Shown piece by piece: positions 1 through 14,800 of a stretch of 64,000 nucleotides of DNA. This DNA comes from Centropus unirufus. Lineage: Eukaryota; Chordata; Aves; Cuculiformes; Centropidae. Under the pieces are notes generated by a model. That model was not told where the DNA came from. It searched no databases and saw only the letters and a program-made list of their open reading frames with translations. The stretch spans positions 287,829 to 351,828 of the forward strand of contig VYZI01000113.1 in assembly GCA_013397695.1 (NCBI GenBank), in the 5' to 3' direction. Position numbers and translations under genes: made by a program. The first letter of the stretch is position 1; the number at the start of each line of letters is the position of its first letter.

Positions 1-1571
1 AATTACAGAACTTGGCTTCAGGCTTAGCTTTCAAGAGGAAATGAAAGCCAGTTCCTCATATGTTTGTCAAACTTGGTGATTTGTTGTGTCTTGAATCATG
101 TGGAAAGGCAAGCAGCTGGAAGTCCCCACAGATACAAGACTCATTACATTTGTATATACTTAGTTATTAGATTCTCAAAAATGATCCTAAAATGTCACTG
201 CTTTCATTATGATAACTTTTTTTTAGTTTGTCAATTGCAGTTATAAAAGGTGCATATTCAAAAATCCTTTTTTGAAATCTGTATCTTTTCTTCCAAAGCA
301 AAATTGACAAGAAGTTAGTAGCAACAAAATATAAATATATAGTCTATTCTGAGTTATTTATTGAAATACAGGCGACTACACATTGGTTTCTATACATTAC
401 CCTCAAGTCCACAAAGTCTGACTTGCAAAATATTTATTGAGTTTATATTTTCATTGATATCAATATGAGGTCCCAGATAATATATTTAACGTGAAATCTG
501 AGTCAGAGCTTTGTAATGGTAGTTTTGAATAGCTTCAATAGTAAACAGGTTAGCAAGTAGTAGAGGAAAGATTTTTCTGAGGGGAGAATAGGTGTTATTC
601 TGTCTCCTGCTACCATTAATCCCTTTTCAGCAGCAACTAGTGTGTATTAGATTGTTCCATAGGGCATTATATTTCAGCACTAACCTCTAAAAATAACAGT
701 TAATGTCATACTGAGTTGGAGTTGTTAGACTTAGTGGTAATATATTTTGGCTCAACTTGATCTTTCAAATTCCTTCCTGTGCTACATGTGTTTTCAGTCT
801 AGATATCCTTGGCTGGAAAAGAGTACAGCCTCTTCTGTTGAATAGGTAGAATTTTAAACTGATAATTTCAAACAACTAAATATTTAAGGCATTAAATATT
901 GTTTCATGGATTGAAGAGATGTGGCTGAAATCTGTCACTCACCACTAGGTCAATTCATTTAGATGCCAAGTGGTTTCTAAATGCTGATAAATGATATTAT
1001 TTGGTACTTCCCCGGTAAGACTGTATGGGATTTTTGTGCAGTTTGGTAGGGCGGTCGTGTTTTGGTTTCTTTTGTTTTATAAATATTGTTGTTGTTTTTT
1101 TTATTAAAAAACACCTCTGGATAAAAAAAAGGCTCTTTAAAAAAATAACGTTGTTATTTGACAATGTAGAAGTTCTCTGAGAAATGTTAAGCTGTTGATG
1201 AATTTAGCCTGCCCAAGTCTGGATCAATGTAGGAGATAACTGTTTTTACGATAACTTCTTCATAGAATACATTAAAAACAGTTGATAACACTTAAGTAGT
1301 AGCGTGCGGCTGTAGGGTTTTATTATTTTAAAATTCAGCCTGATTTTTCCCTCCCTTCTGGATAAACACAATGAAAGATTTTATTAAGGTACTGCAAGAT
1401 CAGATATTGTACATGCTTGTCATGAAACTCTGATATAGTATTATATTCATCATTTTATATATCCCTGCTGCTGTTTTTCCTATGCCATAGAATGTTGGCA
1501 TTGACTTGGGTAATGTAAGAACTGGATAAAGAGTGTCAAAATGAACCAATCACATTTAAGTGTGAATAAGC

Positions 1572-1700
1572 AGTGGAAACACCTCCCTGAATGTATTTAG
1601 AAGACGGGTAGATGAGGTGCTTAGGGATATGGTGTAGCGGTAGATGAGTAGGGTTGGACTCTGTGATCTCAGATGTCTTTTCCAACCTAGTAATTCTGTT
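1572..1700 (+). mobile_element. CR1 LINE 3' end fragment
   Basis: The piece aligns by eye with the end of CR1 ORF2 and its short 3' tail. It has an aagacgggtagatgaggtgc run, a gttggactc segment and the tail tcttttccaacctag followed by attctg. It is in the same orientation as FSTL5. It shares the gatgaggtgcttagggatat run with the copy near 18.4 kb, so both are probably one subfamily. Only the last 130 bases or so are present, the usual 5' truncation of CR1. Confidence 0.85.
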
Positions 1701-2466
1701 AAAATTGAGTGCTAATAAAACATGATTATATTGTGATTCTAAATAAGTGAGTTGCAGTTCTGTAGATTTAGAATTTGGCCTTTTGCCGAGGCTAGGTGCC
1801 AAAGTTTTTTTTCTTTGTGTTTGTGGGAATCAGGTAACAGAATTCTAATCTTGTTGGTACATTTCATCTGAGAACTTCTGCACAGTTCTGTAATGTAGAT
1901 TCCTAGAGTGAACACTGAAATATGAAATTGCAGAAGTTGAAGACTAACTAGAATTGTTTCAGGTTGAGAGTATTGGTAGAGATTGACTCACAATTGAATT
2001 TGTTATTGGCTTAAAATGCTGGAGAATGAAGTCTTACTGAACTATGCCTTTCAGTGACCATATTTAGTCATTTCGGTGAGCTATGGAGAATGACAGAGAA
2101 TGTTTATGAAAAAATGAACACAGAGGAATTATGAATACCTGGTTACATTTAGCAAAGTCCCCCAATAACTGATCTATTACTTGTTTCTCAGGAATCAATT
2201 ATCTGTGGTGAGTTACAGTATTTTTTAACTATTTTGTTACTAATTGTGAGAGTATATTCAACTTCACAATGCAGTGTACCTGTAAGATTTGACTATAACT
2301 GATGTTCCAGCATCCACAAACAACGTTGTAAGGAGTATTTCAAGGGAAATTTAAATAGTAATATATATTCATAGTATCTTTTATGCAGAATTTTAAACAA
2401 AGCCCTCTTTCTCTGTAGGCCAGGGGAAATAGAGAGAATACTGTCAGAATATAAGGAGTAATGCCT

Positions 2467-2535
2467 GCATTAAAGGAGACAATCCCTAGCTAAAGAAGTC
2501 ATGACTATGCATTAACGGAGACAATCACTATCTAA
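2467..2535. repeat. Two-copy direct repeat, period 42
   Basis: A 27-base unit beginning gcattaaaggagacaatc at 2467-2493 recurs at 2509-2535 with three mismatches (24 of 27 identical). The unit is not part of a repeat family I know. It looks like a local duplication that has begun to diverge. Confidence 0.8.
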
Positions 2536-5500
2536 TCCATAAGGAAGAACATTAAGTACCTCCACTTCAAGGCACAATTACTCTTCTGGAAATATAATGA
2601 GTATTAATAGGTTCATTAAATATTATTTAGTAAGAAAGCCTGGATAACCATTGAATTACTTGTTTCCTTGGCAGCCATGGCTTTACCTCCTTATGTGGAT
2701 TTCATCATTAAAATTGGTCACCAATTTCAACTTCCAGAGTAAGAAGTTATAAACACTGTTTGCTGAAAGTAAATGTTAATTTAAGCATAATTTCTGAAAT
2801 ATTTGCATTATTAGAATGACATTAAAGCTCAAGACAGGCTTCCTTTAAACAGAATTTAAATAATATTTAGTATTTGACTTCTTTAGGAAACAACATAGAG
2901 AATTCCTTTTTGTCTTACAGAAAACAGAGAGTACTAGTCTGAATTTAAGACATAGGTGAAGCATTCAAAATTGCATCTCAGGTATTTCCTGTGTACCTAG
3001 ACAGTTGTTTTCTTTTCCACACAGCTCACTGAAACAATTTAAAATATTTTTTAAACAAGGTAGTTCATTACCACATTTTGAAGTAAATGGTTTATTACTT
3101 CAACATAAAATTTAAATAACAAAATATTTGGAAAATTAAAACCTCAATCAGAAGCACTGCTAACTTGAAATCTGAGGGAACTTTGGTGTAACATAATAAA
3201 GCTCAGAGGTCATTTGTCAGTTGCATTCAAGAAATAGAAAAAAGGAAAGAAAAGGTGGTTCTAATTTGTTGCTCCAAATTGTCAAAAGGGGAATATTTTA
3301 ATCACTAAAATGATCTAGGTATTTCAGTTGAAGACTGAATGAATACAATGCCTTTTCTCTCCAAGAGTAAATTTATTTCTTTGGAAGTTGTTTTAAGCCA
3401 CTTTGGCTTAGGCTTACACTCTCTGTAAGGTTGAGTTTACTGATAATTTGTAATTATCAAGCACTAATGTTCACTTTAGAAAAGTCTTACATAGCAATCT
3501 TATTGAAAAATTTAGAACATTCTGTTTCATCTTTATATCTCTCAAGCTGCTATGGAGTCCAAAGGATCAAGTTTTCCCAAAAGAATGGTGTGAGGTTTTT
3601 GGTAAATAAAAACAGAAAACATTTTACAACCAGAATAAGATTAAAAATCTTCTATTATTTAGGGAATTCCTGAGGTACCCGGGTTTCTTAAGCATATCTG
3701 CCATTTATGCTATAAAAAGAGAATCTAAAGATATGGGTTTTCACCTAAATTCTATGAAGATTTCTTGGAAATGCTGTAAAGGGGGGGTTAATAAAAAATA
3801 TTAAATTTTCCAAGCCTGTGAGCTTTTCTGTAGACCATAATGTTATAGAAAAGTGTATTATAGTATATTGGGAAAGTTTTTTTATCAAATGCCCTCAAAT
3901 ACCTATTACATACAATAAAGAAAAATTAGCTCAAAAATGTCTGCATTGCAAAGAAAATATATTGGAGAAGAAACCCTTATAGTTCACCCATTGTTCAAGA
4001 TGAATTAGGTTCTGTGGAGAGCTCTAATTTCAAGAAATTTCATTACTAACTTAGTTTCCAAAACATAATAGCACAGTTTCAAGTTTTACTATGTTATTCC
4101 TCCATAGCTTTTGAGTTTGCTATTTTCTCTTTTACATTGTGCTTCTACAATGTTTTTTGGTACGTATCATGTTTTGCAGTTTACAACTATCCTAGCACAT
4201 GCATATATGCCATTTGCAATAAGGCACTATTTTTGGCCAACTGAAATAAATGATATTTAAATCTCAATACTTTCTTAAAACTTCAAAGAAAATCTGTGTA
4301 ACCTAATTTTTAAAATGAAAATTGTCATCGTGTTATATATTAAATACAGTGATTTATCTTAGCATCCTAAATGAAATGTTTAAATAATCATTTGAAGTTT
4401 TCTACCTGTTTTTTTCTGTTTTATAAAAGGACAGTAGCTTATTTCTAAGTTATATGCACATAGAAAAACCCATAAACATATCTTTAGATAAAATTGTCTG
4501 GGTAAATAGTTTAATCTGATGACTTTGACTGATGACTTAATACTCTGAATTTGTGTTTGAATGTGCCCTCTTCTTATCAATTTTGAGATCATCCCGTGGC
4601 CAGTTCCACATTACTGGGCTCTAAAGTTGACTCAGGGCATTGACCTAGGAAAAGATTGTAACTAGGAAAAAATGGGGAGTTTCCTGCTTGGTGAATCCCT
4701 AAGGTATGTTTTTCTTTTTCATTTGAAACTTCCAAAGAGAAAAAATAGCACAAGTAGATATGTAATTGTCCAGAGAAGAGCATCCAATGCACCGTTATAC
4801 TCTTTGTATTATGTTTGCATTTATTACAAAGACACTCAAACTTTAGTAATTGCGGTGGTCTTCATAGGTGGTACTATGTTTTCATGCGTTCAAAGGAATG
4901 GACAACTATCCTGTCTTCTATTTTCATATATCCTGCCTCAGATTTATTTAGTTATTTCTTATAATTTAAAATATTTTCTGTTTAGTTTCCTAAACTCAAT
5001 GCTTTCAGACCTTGGTTTTGTCTTTGCCTCCACATTCCAAAGAAAACAAGGATTAATTAAATGCAAAAGCAATGCACATGTAAGTGTTCTTGACTTATAA
5101 TGGATACAATGGCATAAAAGGGAGATATTCAGAGAAGCCATGGTGTTCCTGAGCTTTCTTACCCTATATTTGACAGCGGTTTTGTAGCTCTTTCATAAAA
5201 TGTGGTAAGGGAAAAAAATTAATAAGGAATTTATTTGCCTTTCAGGAAGTGGAAATGTATCTATCCTACTAACTTGCATCTCCTGAACTACTTTGAGCTA
5301 CAGGAGAGGTATCTTTCGAAATAAAAATAATCTCTCTACTAATATTTAAGGCTCAGTTCATTCTAAATATCCAAAACTACAACAGTTGGAGAGGATAGGA
5401 CAATTGCTGTATTAATTAAATATGACAAAGGCATTATTTCAATTTTTAATCTAGTTTTTCTTTCTTAATAACCATTATATAACAAAATGTTGATTTCTAC

Positions 5501-8295
5501 TTTCATAATTTTTTTTAAATAATAATCATACTATAGCTGTTAGTGAAAAACACACATTATCTCTAAATTTGGGGTTTGTTTTATAAATAGTAATAGATTT
5601 ATCAAATAGCTAGTAGAAATACTCACTTAAAAAAATACTTATACCTTAAGGGGCTTTTTTTGGTTTTGATTTTATTTTTTTTTCTTTTTCAAGGCGTGAC
5701 CAGTATTTTAATCTAAAAGTATTTGAAATAAACATTCACTTTAAGGCAGCATATTGTTCTTTAACACATCTAATAATCATGTTAATCTAGTTTGTAACAA
5801 GTGCTAGTCCACATATTAGATAATGCTTGTCACTTTAGCGCAGTCATAATATGCTTAGATAAAAAGATTCTGTTGTAATAAATTGTTACATCTGACTAGA
5901 TGATAACTTCATTTTCTGAAGCTATATATTGAATGAAGGAAAATATAATTTACATATTATTAATTAAAGTTTTGAGAGGTATAATCACTTTAATCCTCTA
6001 GTGAGAGAACTATTCAGTATATTTGAAGATAGTCCTGAAAAAGTCTGGAGCTTTGGAAGGGGGGATTGTTTTGTTTTTACTCTTATTTCAGTAAGTGTTC
6101 ATCTCTTGTCATCAAGCATTTGTCTGGTTATTATACCACAGATCTCTTCAGTGTTTGTGAGTAGCTTACCATATGCTCTCACTGCTAAAAAAATTCGGGT
6201 GTGTATAGAGTTAAGGAATGTGGCATCCCATAATTTAACCTGCTACAGCTCCATATAAATATTGACAACTGTATGGTTGGGGGAGAAGTATCTAAAATAC
6301 TCCAGTATATCAAAGCTATTTTAATAGTCTCAGATAATGGTTTTCTAAACCATGATACTTCTTGCTGTCTAGCTCCTCATCACTCCTGACTTTCTAACTG
6401 CTCAGAAACATGCATCTCCTAATGGCATATAATAATGATTTATGTATTCATTAGAGAAATACATGTGAGCTTAATTCAGTAGGAACATTTATGTATGTGT
6501 GGGTTGTGTGTATTTGATGAAATTGTATATCATACTAACTCCACTCCCTCTGATCACTGGAGCCCTTATTTAGTTGGATAACTATTATATCCTTTATATA
6601 TGGTGTAAAATCATGTGTGCAGTTATTCTAATGTATTTTAGATGCTTTTTGGATTGAAAAAAACCTACCCACATGATGCCCAACTCTTCTCTCCCAATCC
6701 CCAACAAAAGCTTAACTCTCTCTACCAAAAGTTATTAAAAAAATAGACTAAAAAATTATCCTTGTCATTGTATTGTATATGGAATTAAATTGCCAATAGA
6801 TTATCAAGCCAGTTTTCTAAACAGATAATGTTCTCAGAGTATCAAATCTCATGATAAGTAGGTTAGCAAGAGATTTATGCAACATGCAAATTTGGCTATA
6901 GTATAAAAGAATGTGCCGTACAATGGCTGTGAAGCAGAGCTATATATAGTGCAATATTGTGTCAAAACACAAAACGTGTTTTAAAAAATGTGCAAAACAG
7001 TGAAAACCTAAAGGAGGGGACAACCATCTAAGCCTTATCTACATAGTTATTTAATGTAAGAATTGAGAAACTGCCTAAGATGGAAGGGATCCAAATAATT
7101 CATCTGGTTGCCACTCTGCCATGAATAAATGACTGGAATAAGTGTCATTTCCAAAAATTTGTTTTGCATTATGGTTATAATTCTTCCCAATCTAGACATA
7201 TGGTAGAGATGTATTTGTTGCAGGGAACAGTTACAGTGTTTTAAAACTTGCTGAACACCCTATCGAAGAAATAGTTGACACTAAACAAAGATTAATGGTT
7301 TGTTTGTGCTTATGAAGTGCTGAGTTAGTCTACTTTGAGTAACAAAATATACATATTAAAAACTCTGTATTAAAGATACATCTAGTCCCCATTATATTAG
7401 CTCTCTTAGGGAAGGCTACAAAAGAGGAAAAAGCATGAAAGATTCCTCTTAAATACTTTAGTGATTTTTGTCACAGGTACCACTTGTCTTTAATAGTTTT
7501 TGATGGATGCCTTACTCATAGATTTCTTTGCTTTTTGCACCCATGTGAAATTATCATCTACAATGTTCTGTTTTAGAGACTTTAAAAATTTAGTGACTTC
7601 TGGATAGAATAAGAATCCTTTTTTCTTCATTGTGCACACCTTAATCTTAGTTTATTTAGTTCTTGTATGGTAAGAAACCATGAACAAGTGTTCTATATTC
7701 CCAGTCTCCAAGACACCTTTTTACTTTAAAGCTCCTGAGACCACTTCATAGTAATTTCATTACCATTCTGAAAAATCTCAGTCTCAATTTAATAGCTGCT
7801 TCTAAGGAAAGTCTCCCACATTTACTCATTTTTTTGTGTGTTTCTCTGATCTTTTTCAAGTCTTACTGAAAGTTTTTTTGACAGAGGGAGGGACAAAAAG
7901 GAGGCAGTCAAATTGCAAAATGGATTTATACAGAGGCATAGTAATGTTTTTCTGTTTGGGTACCAGTCTTTGTCTAATAATTCCTTTTATTTTTATATTG
8001 TTAGAACTGAGTAGATATTTTCATAAAACTCCAAATAACACTCTCTCATGGTCTCATACCTAAGTGATAATGAGTAGTTCAGCACCCATCACTGTGTGAA
8101 GAAACTTAGGAAACATTTTTTTCCTTCATGTAATACACGGAATACCTTATTAAAAATATTGATTTGGCATGCCAATATCTTAAGCAAGATTTTTAAGGAA
8201 AGGAACTTCTATATTTGCTACCTGAACGAGCTGATTAGTTGTCCTCCATATATTCTATCTGAGAAGCTTATCGCTTTATTTTCCTGCCCATTCTT

Positions 8296-8370
8296 CTAAA
8301 TAATGTTGAACAACATGAGTTCCAGTGGAGGTCTAGGTGGAACTCCCCTGGTGACTTTTCTTCATAAGCA
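8296..8370 (-). mobile_element. Ancient CR1-like reverse transcriptase remnant
   Basis: On the minus strand the translation preserves the spacing of the CR1 RT motif V-T-S-G-V-P-Q-G-S-V-L-G-P-x-L-F-N-I: V-T, G-V-P, L and L-F-N-I all fall in register, while the Q-G-S positions are lost. Flanking sequence could not be aligned with confidence, so the limits are only the recognisable core. It lies inside a chance-looking 173-codon minus-strand open frame (8268-8789). Convergence cannot be excluded. Confidence 0.5.
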
Positions 8371-11300
8371 ACCTGCAAACACAGTCCTTCAATGAAGATG
8401 GGAAAGATCATTCCACAGCTCATCAGAAGATATGAGGTACAATAGTTTGTGAAAGGGTAGTTCAGAAGATAAATGTGAATAAGACTGTAGTATAGAAGAC
8501 TGAAGTGATAAGAACTATAGTTTAATCCAGTACGTCTTTGTTTTCTTTTTTTTAAGCTTTGTACTGATTTTCTTAGATGTGTAGCCCATTGTCTGCTTTG
8601 ATCTTGGGTAAAAGTAGCAGATATGCAAAGCCAGAAGAAATACACAAAGTACTTCTTGGAAAGCGTGGCTGCGCTCACCACGAAGTCGTGATCCTTTACA
8701 TTAAAATTTGCTATTAAGAGGTGTAAAACTCTACACAGAGAATAACAAAAGTTAGAAGCTTCTGTATGGTCAGGTAGCAAAACATACATTCAGTTATGGT
8801 TTCTTTCTTTTTCCCTCTGAATGTAAATAGGTCAGCTAGTTGATATGTTTTTCACATTGTTTTTAAATCTAATACTGCTCCCATACCTGTTTATTTCTGT
8901 TAAATACTTGTCTGAGGACCTGCTTCATTACTCTAGTCTTCAGATTGCAGGTAACTTAACAGTTGCATGACCCTCCTTTTTATTAATGTGCAAATATAGT
9001 ATTGCTTTAGGTGTTTTAAATACATTTGCAGTTCACATAACTTAGTTCTGAATTACTATTAAGATACAGTATTGTTTTCCTGACAGAAAAGGTAAGGTAC
9101 CTGACTGGGTAAGGAGATAGCTATAACAAAGTTGGTTATTACAAAATTCAGGAAAAGTTCAAAGATCCTAAATGTCTAGAATGTTTATCACCATTCTTGG
9201 ACAGAAGCCTTGAAACTTGGAAGTGAAGTAAAAAGTAAATTATTATATTTATAAACTTATTTTTTGTGCATAAAACTGTGGCTGTAAACTCTCCTCTTAA
9301 ATTCCCATTTCATTATTGATTAGTTCCAGAAATACTTCATAGAATGAAGCATTACATTTCAAATTTTTCATTTGAAGTAGCTACAGGTATGCAGTATTGA
9401 TGTTCAGCATCTGTATTTGCAAAAAGCAGGAGCATTAAATTTAGACCTATAGTAATAAAATTAGTTGAAAATATCCTAACTCTTAGTATTTAAATAAAAT
9501 TATTTTACTTCAACTAGTAGTGCAAATACAACAAACATAGAGAAATTGATTTTTGCATAAATTCCCTTCTCTGTTTAGACAAATTCAACAATATATTCTA
9601 TGATAAAGTAAAACCCAGTTATCATTATTACCTTACTGAATTAGCTCTTCCATGTTATCTAGACAGTGAAGCCGCATTTAACACCTAACTTAATTTAATG
9701 TAAAATTTATTTTCAAGAAGAAAACAGAAAGGAGTAATGGACTAGTATGCCTTTTTAATTATGTATTATTCCTAATGTCTATTGCTCTACTGGCCATTCA
9801 TACCAAATGCTTTTTTATTAATGGCTGCATTACAAAGGGGTCATCTATGTTTACAGCTGTTTTGAGGTTTATTTTAACTGTTAAATTCCTAATCTGAAAA
9901 AACAAACAAGAAACTATTCTCTGACAACATTTACCTTAAGATAATTTGGAATATACTGAACTTACACAATGCTAGAATGTGTATATTTGAACCAAGTTTT
10001 TTCAGATTACAGGGAAGAGGAAATTTGATAATTGTTGAGGTATTATGTCTTCTTCTTCCCAATGATTTAAAAAATGCCATAGAAATAAGAAGCTTCAAAA
10101 ATTCATTGCATCTTGCACAATATATCAGTCAAAGCTCAGGATATGTGTGCTGCAGGCTAGAAGTTTGATTAAAAATAATTGAGATAACTTTCAACAAACT
10201 ATTCTAGATAAATCAAAGTTCTGGACAGGGAAGCATGTAGGTTGTGTGATCTAATGTAAAGCAATCTGCATCAGAAAGACTTATCTTTTTAACTAAGAAA
10301 GATATTTTTGATAGCTTTATACCCTACAGGGGACCCACTCTGAGAATCTGACTACTAAGTTTCCTCTACCTCTAAATAAACTTATTAAAGGCAATTTAAT
10401 ACAGTGATGAATAGAGGGAAAAATAAATTTGATAAACAGATGCAGAAGAAACTATAATTAGGAAACACTTCCTCAGAACTTAAAATTGAAAGCCATGATC
10501 CTTGTTCTTTTCTCTTGGCTGCCATCAAATAATTGTGGGACCTGCTGCAATAACAGTGAATGATGGATGCCTGTAGCAAGATAAGAAACTATGGCAGCTC
10601 TCAGGTCTACAGTTTCTTAGATCACTTTGGAGTTTTGTACACCTTTAAGATCTAAATCTATGTAAGCTGTGTTTTCAGTAGTTCTAGATGATGGGATTTT
10701 TATTATCATCATCCTTTTAATATAATTCATAATTGCATTTTTAATTACATTATTAAGTTTTATATCACTTTTACTTGAGTTTTGTTCTTAATTTATGAAG
10801 AAAATTTTAATTATATTTTATACATGTGCCTTGGTGTTCATGTCTTATTTGATAAAGTAAAGGAAGAATGAATCGGTGCCTCTTTTATTCTTGAAGCTGA
10901 ATGGTGCTTACTGAATAAGGCAGGTAATTACAATAATAAAAAAGTGAAAGCTAATGGTAAACGTGTGATTTTGAGTGACAAAATTGCCTTTGCTTTTGAT
11001 CAAAACTCCTAACTAGCATAATGCATCAAACTACTAGTAAATTCAATTTAGCTGAATTGTTTAACTGGACATGTTTGCGTATTTCTCACGTTTTGCAATA
11101 AGGGTGCTTTTGCAGAGCTGAGTTCTCTTAGATGACCCTGAAGTTAACTGAAGGTGTTCTTTTAACAAATCTAAATGGTATCCAGATAAATAACTGTGTC
11201 ATGCTGGGAATCTAGCTCCCTTGAAAACTTTAGACTGTTTAATCTTTCTCTACATCACTAACACCTTGTTAATATTATTGCTCCCTAAACTCACACTGAG

Positions 11301-11454
11301 GCATGCTGAGAGATTCTGTAAAGCATGTAGCTGTCCCTTCAAAGCTCTTGATGAAGGCTTGAAAGAGAGATTTTCAGAAATCCAGCTAGACTACATAGAC
11401 TGGATTACCTTTGCCTTTTGCAGCCCTTACCACTATCATTAGTAATTCAGATTT

Positions 11455-11890
11455 GCCATAGACTCTGTCATAACTGGAATCATTGAATCATAGGATATGT
11501 CAGAGATAAATTCTGGCAGGCATTTGGCCAAACTCCTTAATTGATGTTCGACTTGTGATCTACCTGGATACTTGTCTTTCTAATCAACTGAATGTCAGTA
11601 TTTTTACATGGGCTTACTCTGCCTTATGTGCACTGCTTTTCGTTTGTCATGGTAGAATTTCGTAGTTTGTCAGTGCATTTCTCCTGTTTATAAAGATCTG
11701 TCTGAATAACAGTCTTGCAGAAGCACACCTCCTAATCCGATGAATTTGGTGACAACTGCAAGATATATGAGCCTGGATTTTGTCCTGTCATCCAGTCACC
11801 AATGAAGATGTTAAACTGTATTAAACCAATAATGAAACCACTTGTAGTGAGCTGACCCTTAATCTGTGAAATGCTGACCGCAGATCATTA
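11455..11890 (-). mobile_element. Degenerate antisense CR1 LINE
   Basis: Reading the minus strand, about 11.75-11.88 kb resembles the CR1 RT core: a stretch like caagtggtttcattattgg, then tttaacatcttcattg, then tggatga. The plus-strand segment at 11.48-11.53 kb resembles the reversed CR1 3' tail (aatcattgaatcataggata). The two ends fit one eroded element with an internal deletion, or two neighbouring copies. The stretch between them aligns poorly. Confidence 0.6.
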
Positions 11891-14800
11891 ACCCTGAAGA
11901 TGCAATGAGTTACTTGCCATCCACTCATGCAGTCCACAATTCCCTAGCTGAGATCCAGCAGTGCTGTGAGCAACTGCATCAAAGCATTGCTAAAGCAAGT
12001 GACATTTGCTGCTGTTCCACTAACTGTATGACTCATCATTTCACAGAAGCCAACTCAGACTTAAATTCCATGCCAAATGATACCCCCTACTCAGTTGATT
12101 AAATACAACTTTTTCACTTCACCTGGAAGTCCTCTGATGTTAATGTTGCCCATGTCTGTCTTTACAGCCTGAATTTTTGTTGACATTGTATTTTTAAAAA
12201 TCTTATATAAAATTATCATTCTCTCATTGCCAGTCTCTGCATTTGAATTTTCCATCATGACAGGGTGCATAATTTGGACTTTTTTATTTATCACGTCAAT
12301 CAGTTTTGTCACATAGCACTACTCATGAATACTTATGCGTGCAAGTGTTTCCATAAAAAACATTATTTTCAATAATGGCATTCCATTTTTATCATTCCTA
12401 ATTTCTGGTACTGAGTGAACCTTATGTGGGAAATATGCTAAACATTTACAATTGGTTTTATAATTAATCATGACTGACTTTATTCCTCATTAGATTTCCT
12501 GTGAGGATTTAGAAAATGTAGTGTATAATAATTCTCTGTGTTTATTGGTACTTAGCAGCCTTTTGTGCATTCTTCAAATTAAAAAGTATTTGTTTGAAAG
12601 TAGTAAGTTATCATGATTAATTAATTGTATTTATCTAAAAGTTTTCTAGATGTTTTAAAGTAAAGTACTATTACTGATTTAGTCAATGAATACACTTGAT
12701 CATTAAAGTGTCAGTGTAAGAAGTTGTCTTTTATAGTTCCATTAAACCTGAAGGTGAGGGTGTTTATTATGATCTGGGTTTTTTTTTTATAACTTCCCCT
12801 TCTAAATATCTGCTGACTTCCTAATTTTTGTAAGTCAGCAACCTTGACCCAGTTAACATGGAATATTCTCATTGAAACGAGTTCAACCTTTTAACCCTAA
12901 AGTGGTTTAGCTAGAACTATGTTTACTTTGTGAACTTCGTCTATGTCCCATTCATATATCTAAAAAGACAGAGTTTTGACTAAGGGTTTTCTAAAAGTTA
13001 AGAAAACAAATCTGTTATCAGTTATTCTGACTAATCAGCAGCTTTCACAAGAGCTGGAAATTTGTGCGATCCTGCAAATCAAAACCTGTTTAAAGTATCC
13101 AAGGTAGAAACTGAAAAGGCAAAATTGTCTAAATATCAGGTCTCTTCTCTGTTACTTGTTTTCCTTATCTATCCTGGAACTGGATCAAAAGTGAGACTAA
13201 TTAGGGGTAGACAATCTAATTTTGAAGTGAATCTTTTTTTTTTGGCACAATTTTAGTTTAAATTTCACTGCTGATAGAACTCATGGAGCTTATGGTCTCT
13301 TGTCTGCCACACTAGTGATGAGTGACAGGAAATCTAGGGAACATCTCCTTTCCAGAAAGATGGGGGCTGAGAAAACTCCAGTGCAAATGGTGAACTCCTG
13401 TGGAGTGAGAAGAAAGAGGACTTCAAGTACATGTACAAGCTAGGATGAATTTCTTAGCAAACACCATACAGTTAAATTTAAGGTGACATTCAGTAATAGT
13501 GAAACAAAAATTAGATTTTGGTGTAATCAGCCCAGGGAAATGAGTGGGATTGGCTTGAGGCAAGCTATGAAACTGACATCTGGACTCAGTCGAGGTAGAA
13601 CATGGAATATGTAATACAAAATAGCTTGGGGAAGCACGAGGGGAGAATCAAGATGGTTGATATAGAAGATCTTGTAAAAAGCTTTCCTTTTTTTGCTTTA
13701 AAACACATTCCAATAAAATTGTCTACATTTTGATTATAACTCCAGAGGAGTTTACTAATTAGCCTGGTCCTTTCTCTTTATTTCATTTATATTTTATAGT
13801 GGAGTTATTAGTAAAAGGATTTTCTGTTTGTATATTTGTTAACAGATAAATATGCACCAAAACTTCATCCTTTGACAGCGTCCTTCAATTAATTAGTGAT
13901 TATCATCGTACTTACTATTATTTTCCTCTGACATGTTTGTCTTTAATCTTTGAAGGTCTCAATTTTTCTGATTTATGCAATAGTGTTCAAAACAAGATTC
14001 TTACATATGAATAACTTAGGAGCAGAGTTTGTTTTAAATTTAAGGGTTTTAATTGTTAAAATCCTAAACATTGGAGATAAGTAGTTGGTTTTTTTTTTTT
14101 TTCATTAAGAAAAAAGTAACAGTGTGTGGAAAAAATTAAACAATGTAGTTTGGGTTTTTTCTTTTTCCTTTTTGTTTGTTTGTTTTTTTTTCCCCTTTGC
14201 CATCATATTATTGTACAAATATGATGACAGGGTTTTATTTCATTTTCTCCTCATGGGAAAACTATTTCTTCTATTGCAAGGTAATAAATTCCACAAGTTA
14301 AGACAGTGGAATTGTTGAGGAGTTCAGCTAACAGGCATGTTAATGCTACTCTGTGTTCCTATTCTTGCTGCATAATTTCCTCTTTCGAGTCATTATTTTG
14401 TTGTCATCGCCATTAACTACCTCTGCCTCAGGCTGTACTGTATTGACAGGTGTAAAGTCAGAATTTGAGAAATTTATCACTATTTGCTTGCCCAGTGTCT
14501 TCTTCCCTGGTCATTTGCCATTGACCATTTTCAGCTACAGGACACTTCTGTTCTGACCATGTGGATTTTTGATATGTGTTAAGTGTGGCTTTAATATTCA
14601 GGTGTATTACTGTGAAAGATCAATGACTCTGACTTTAGAGTGGAAGAGTCTAAGTAGTTATTGATTTATATTGACTAATATATCAGTGATAAATGTCTTC
14701 AAAACAACCCTTTTCTCATCTTGGAACAAATTAAAAGGTTAATAACAATAAAAAACAATCTAGTTAATATTTTTCTACTTAAATGTATATACTCCTAATA

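Noticed and set aside
4672..5100. 142-codon plus-strand open frame
   Set aside because: It has low-complexity, hydrophobic, Phe/Leu/Ser-rich translation typical of AT-rich noncoding DNA, with no recognisable domain and no splice or promoter context.
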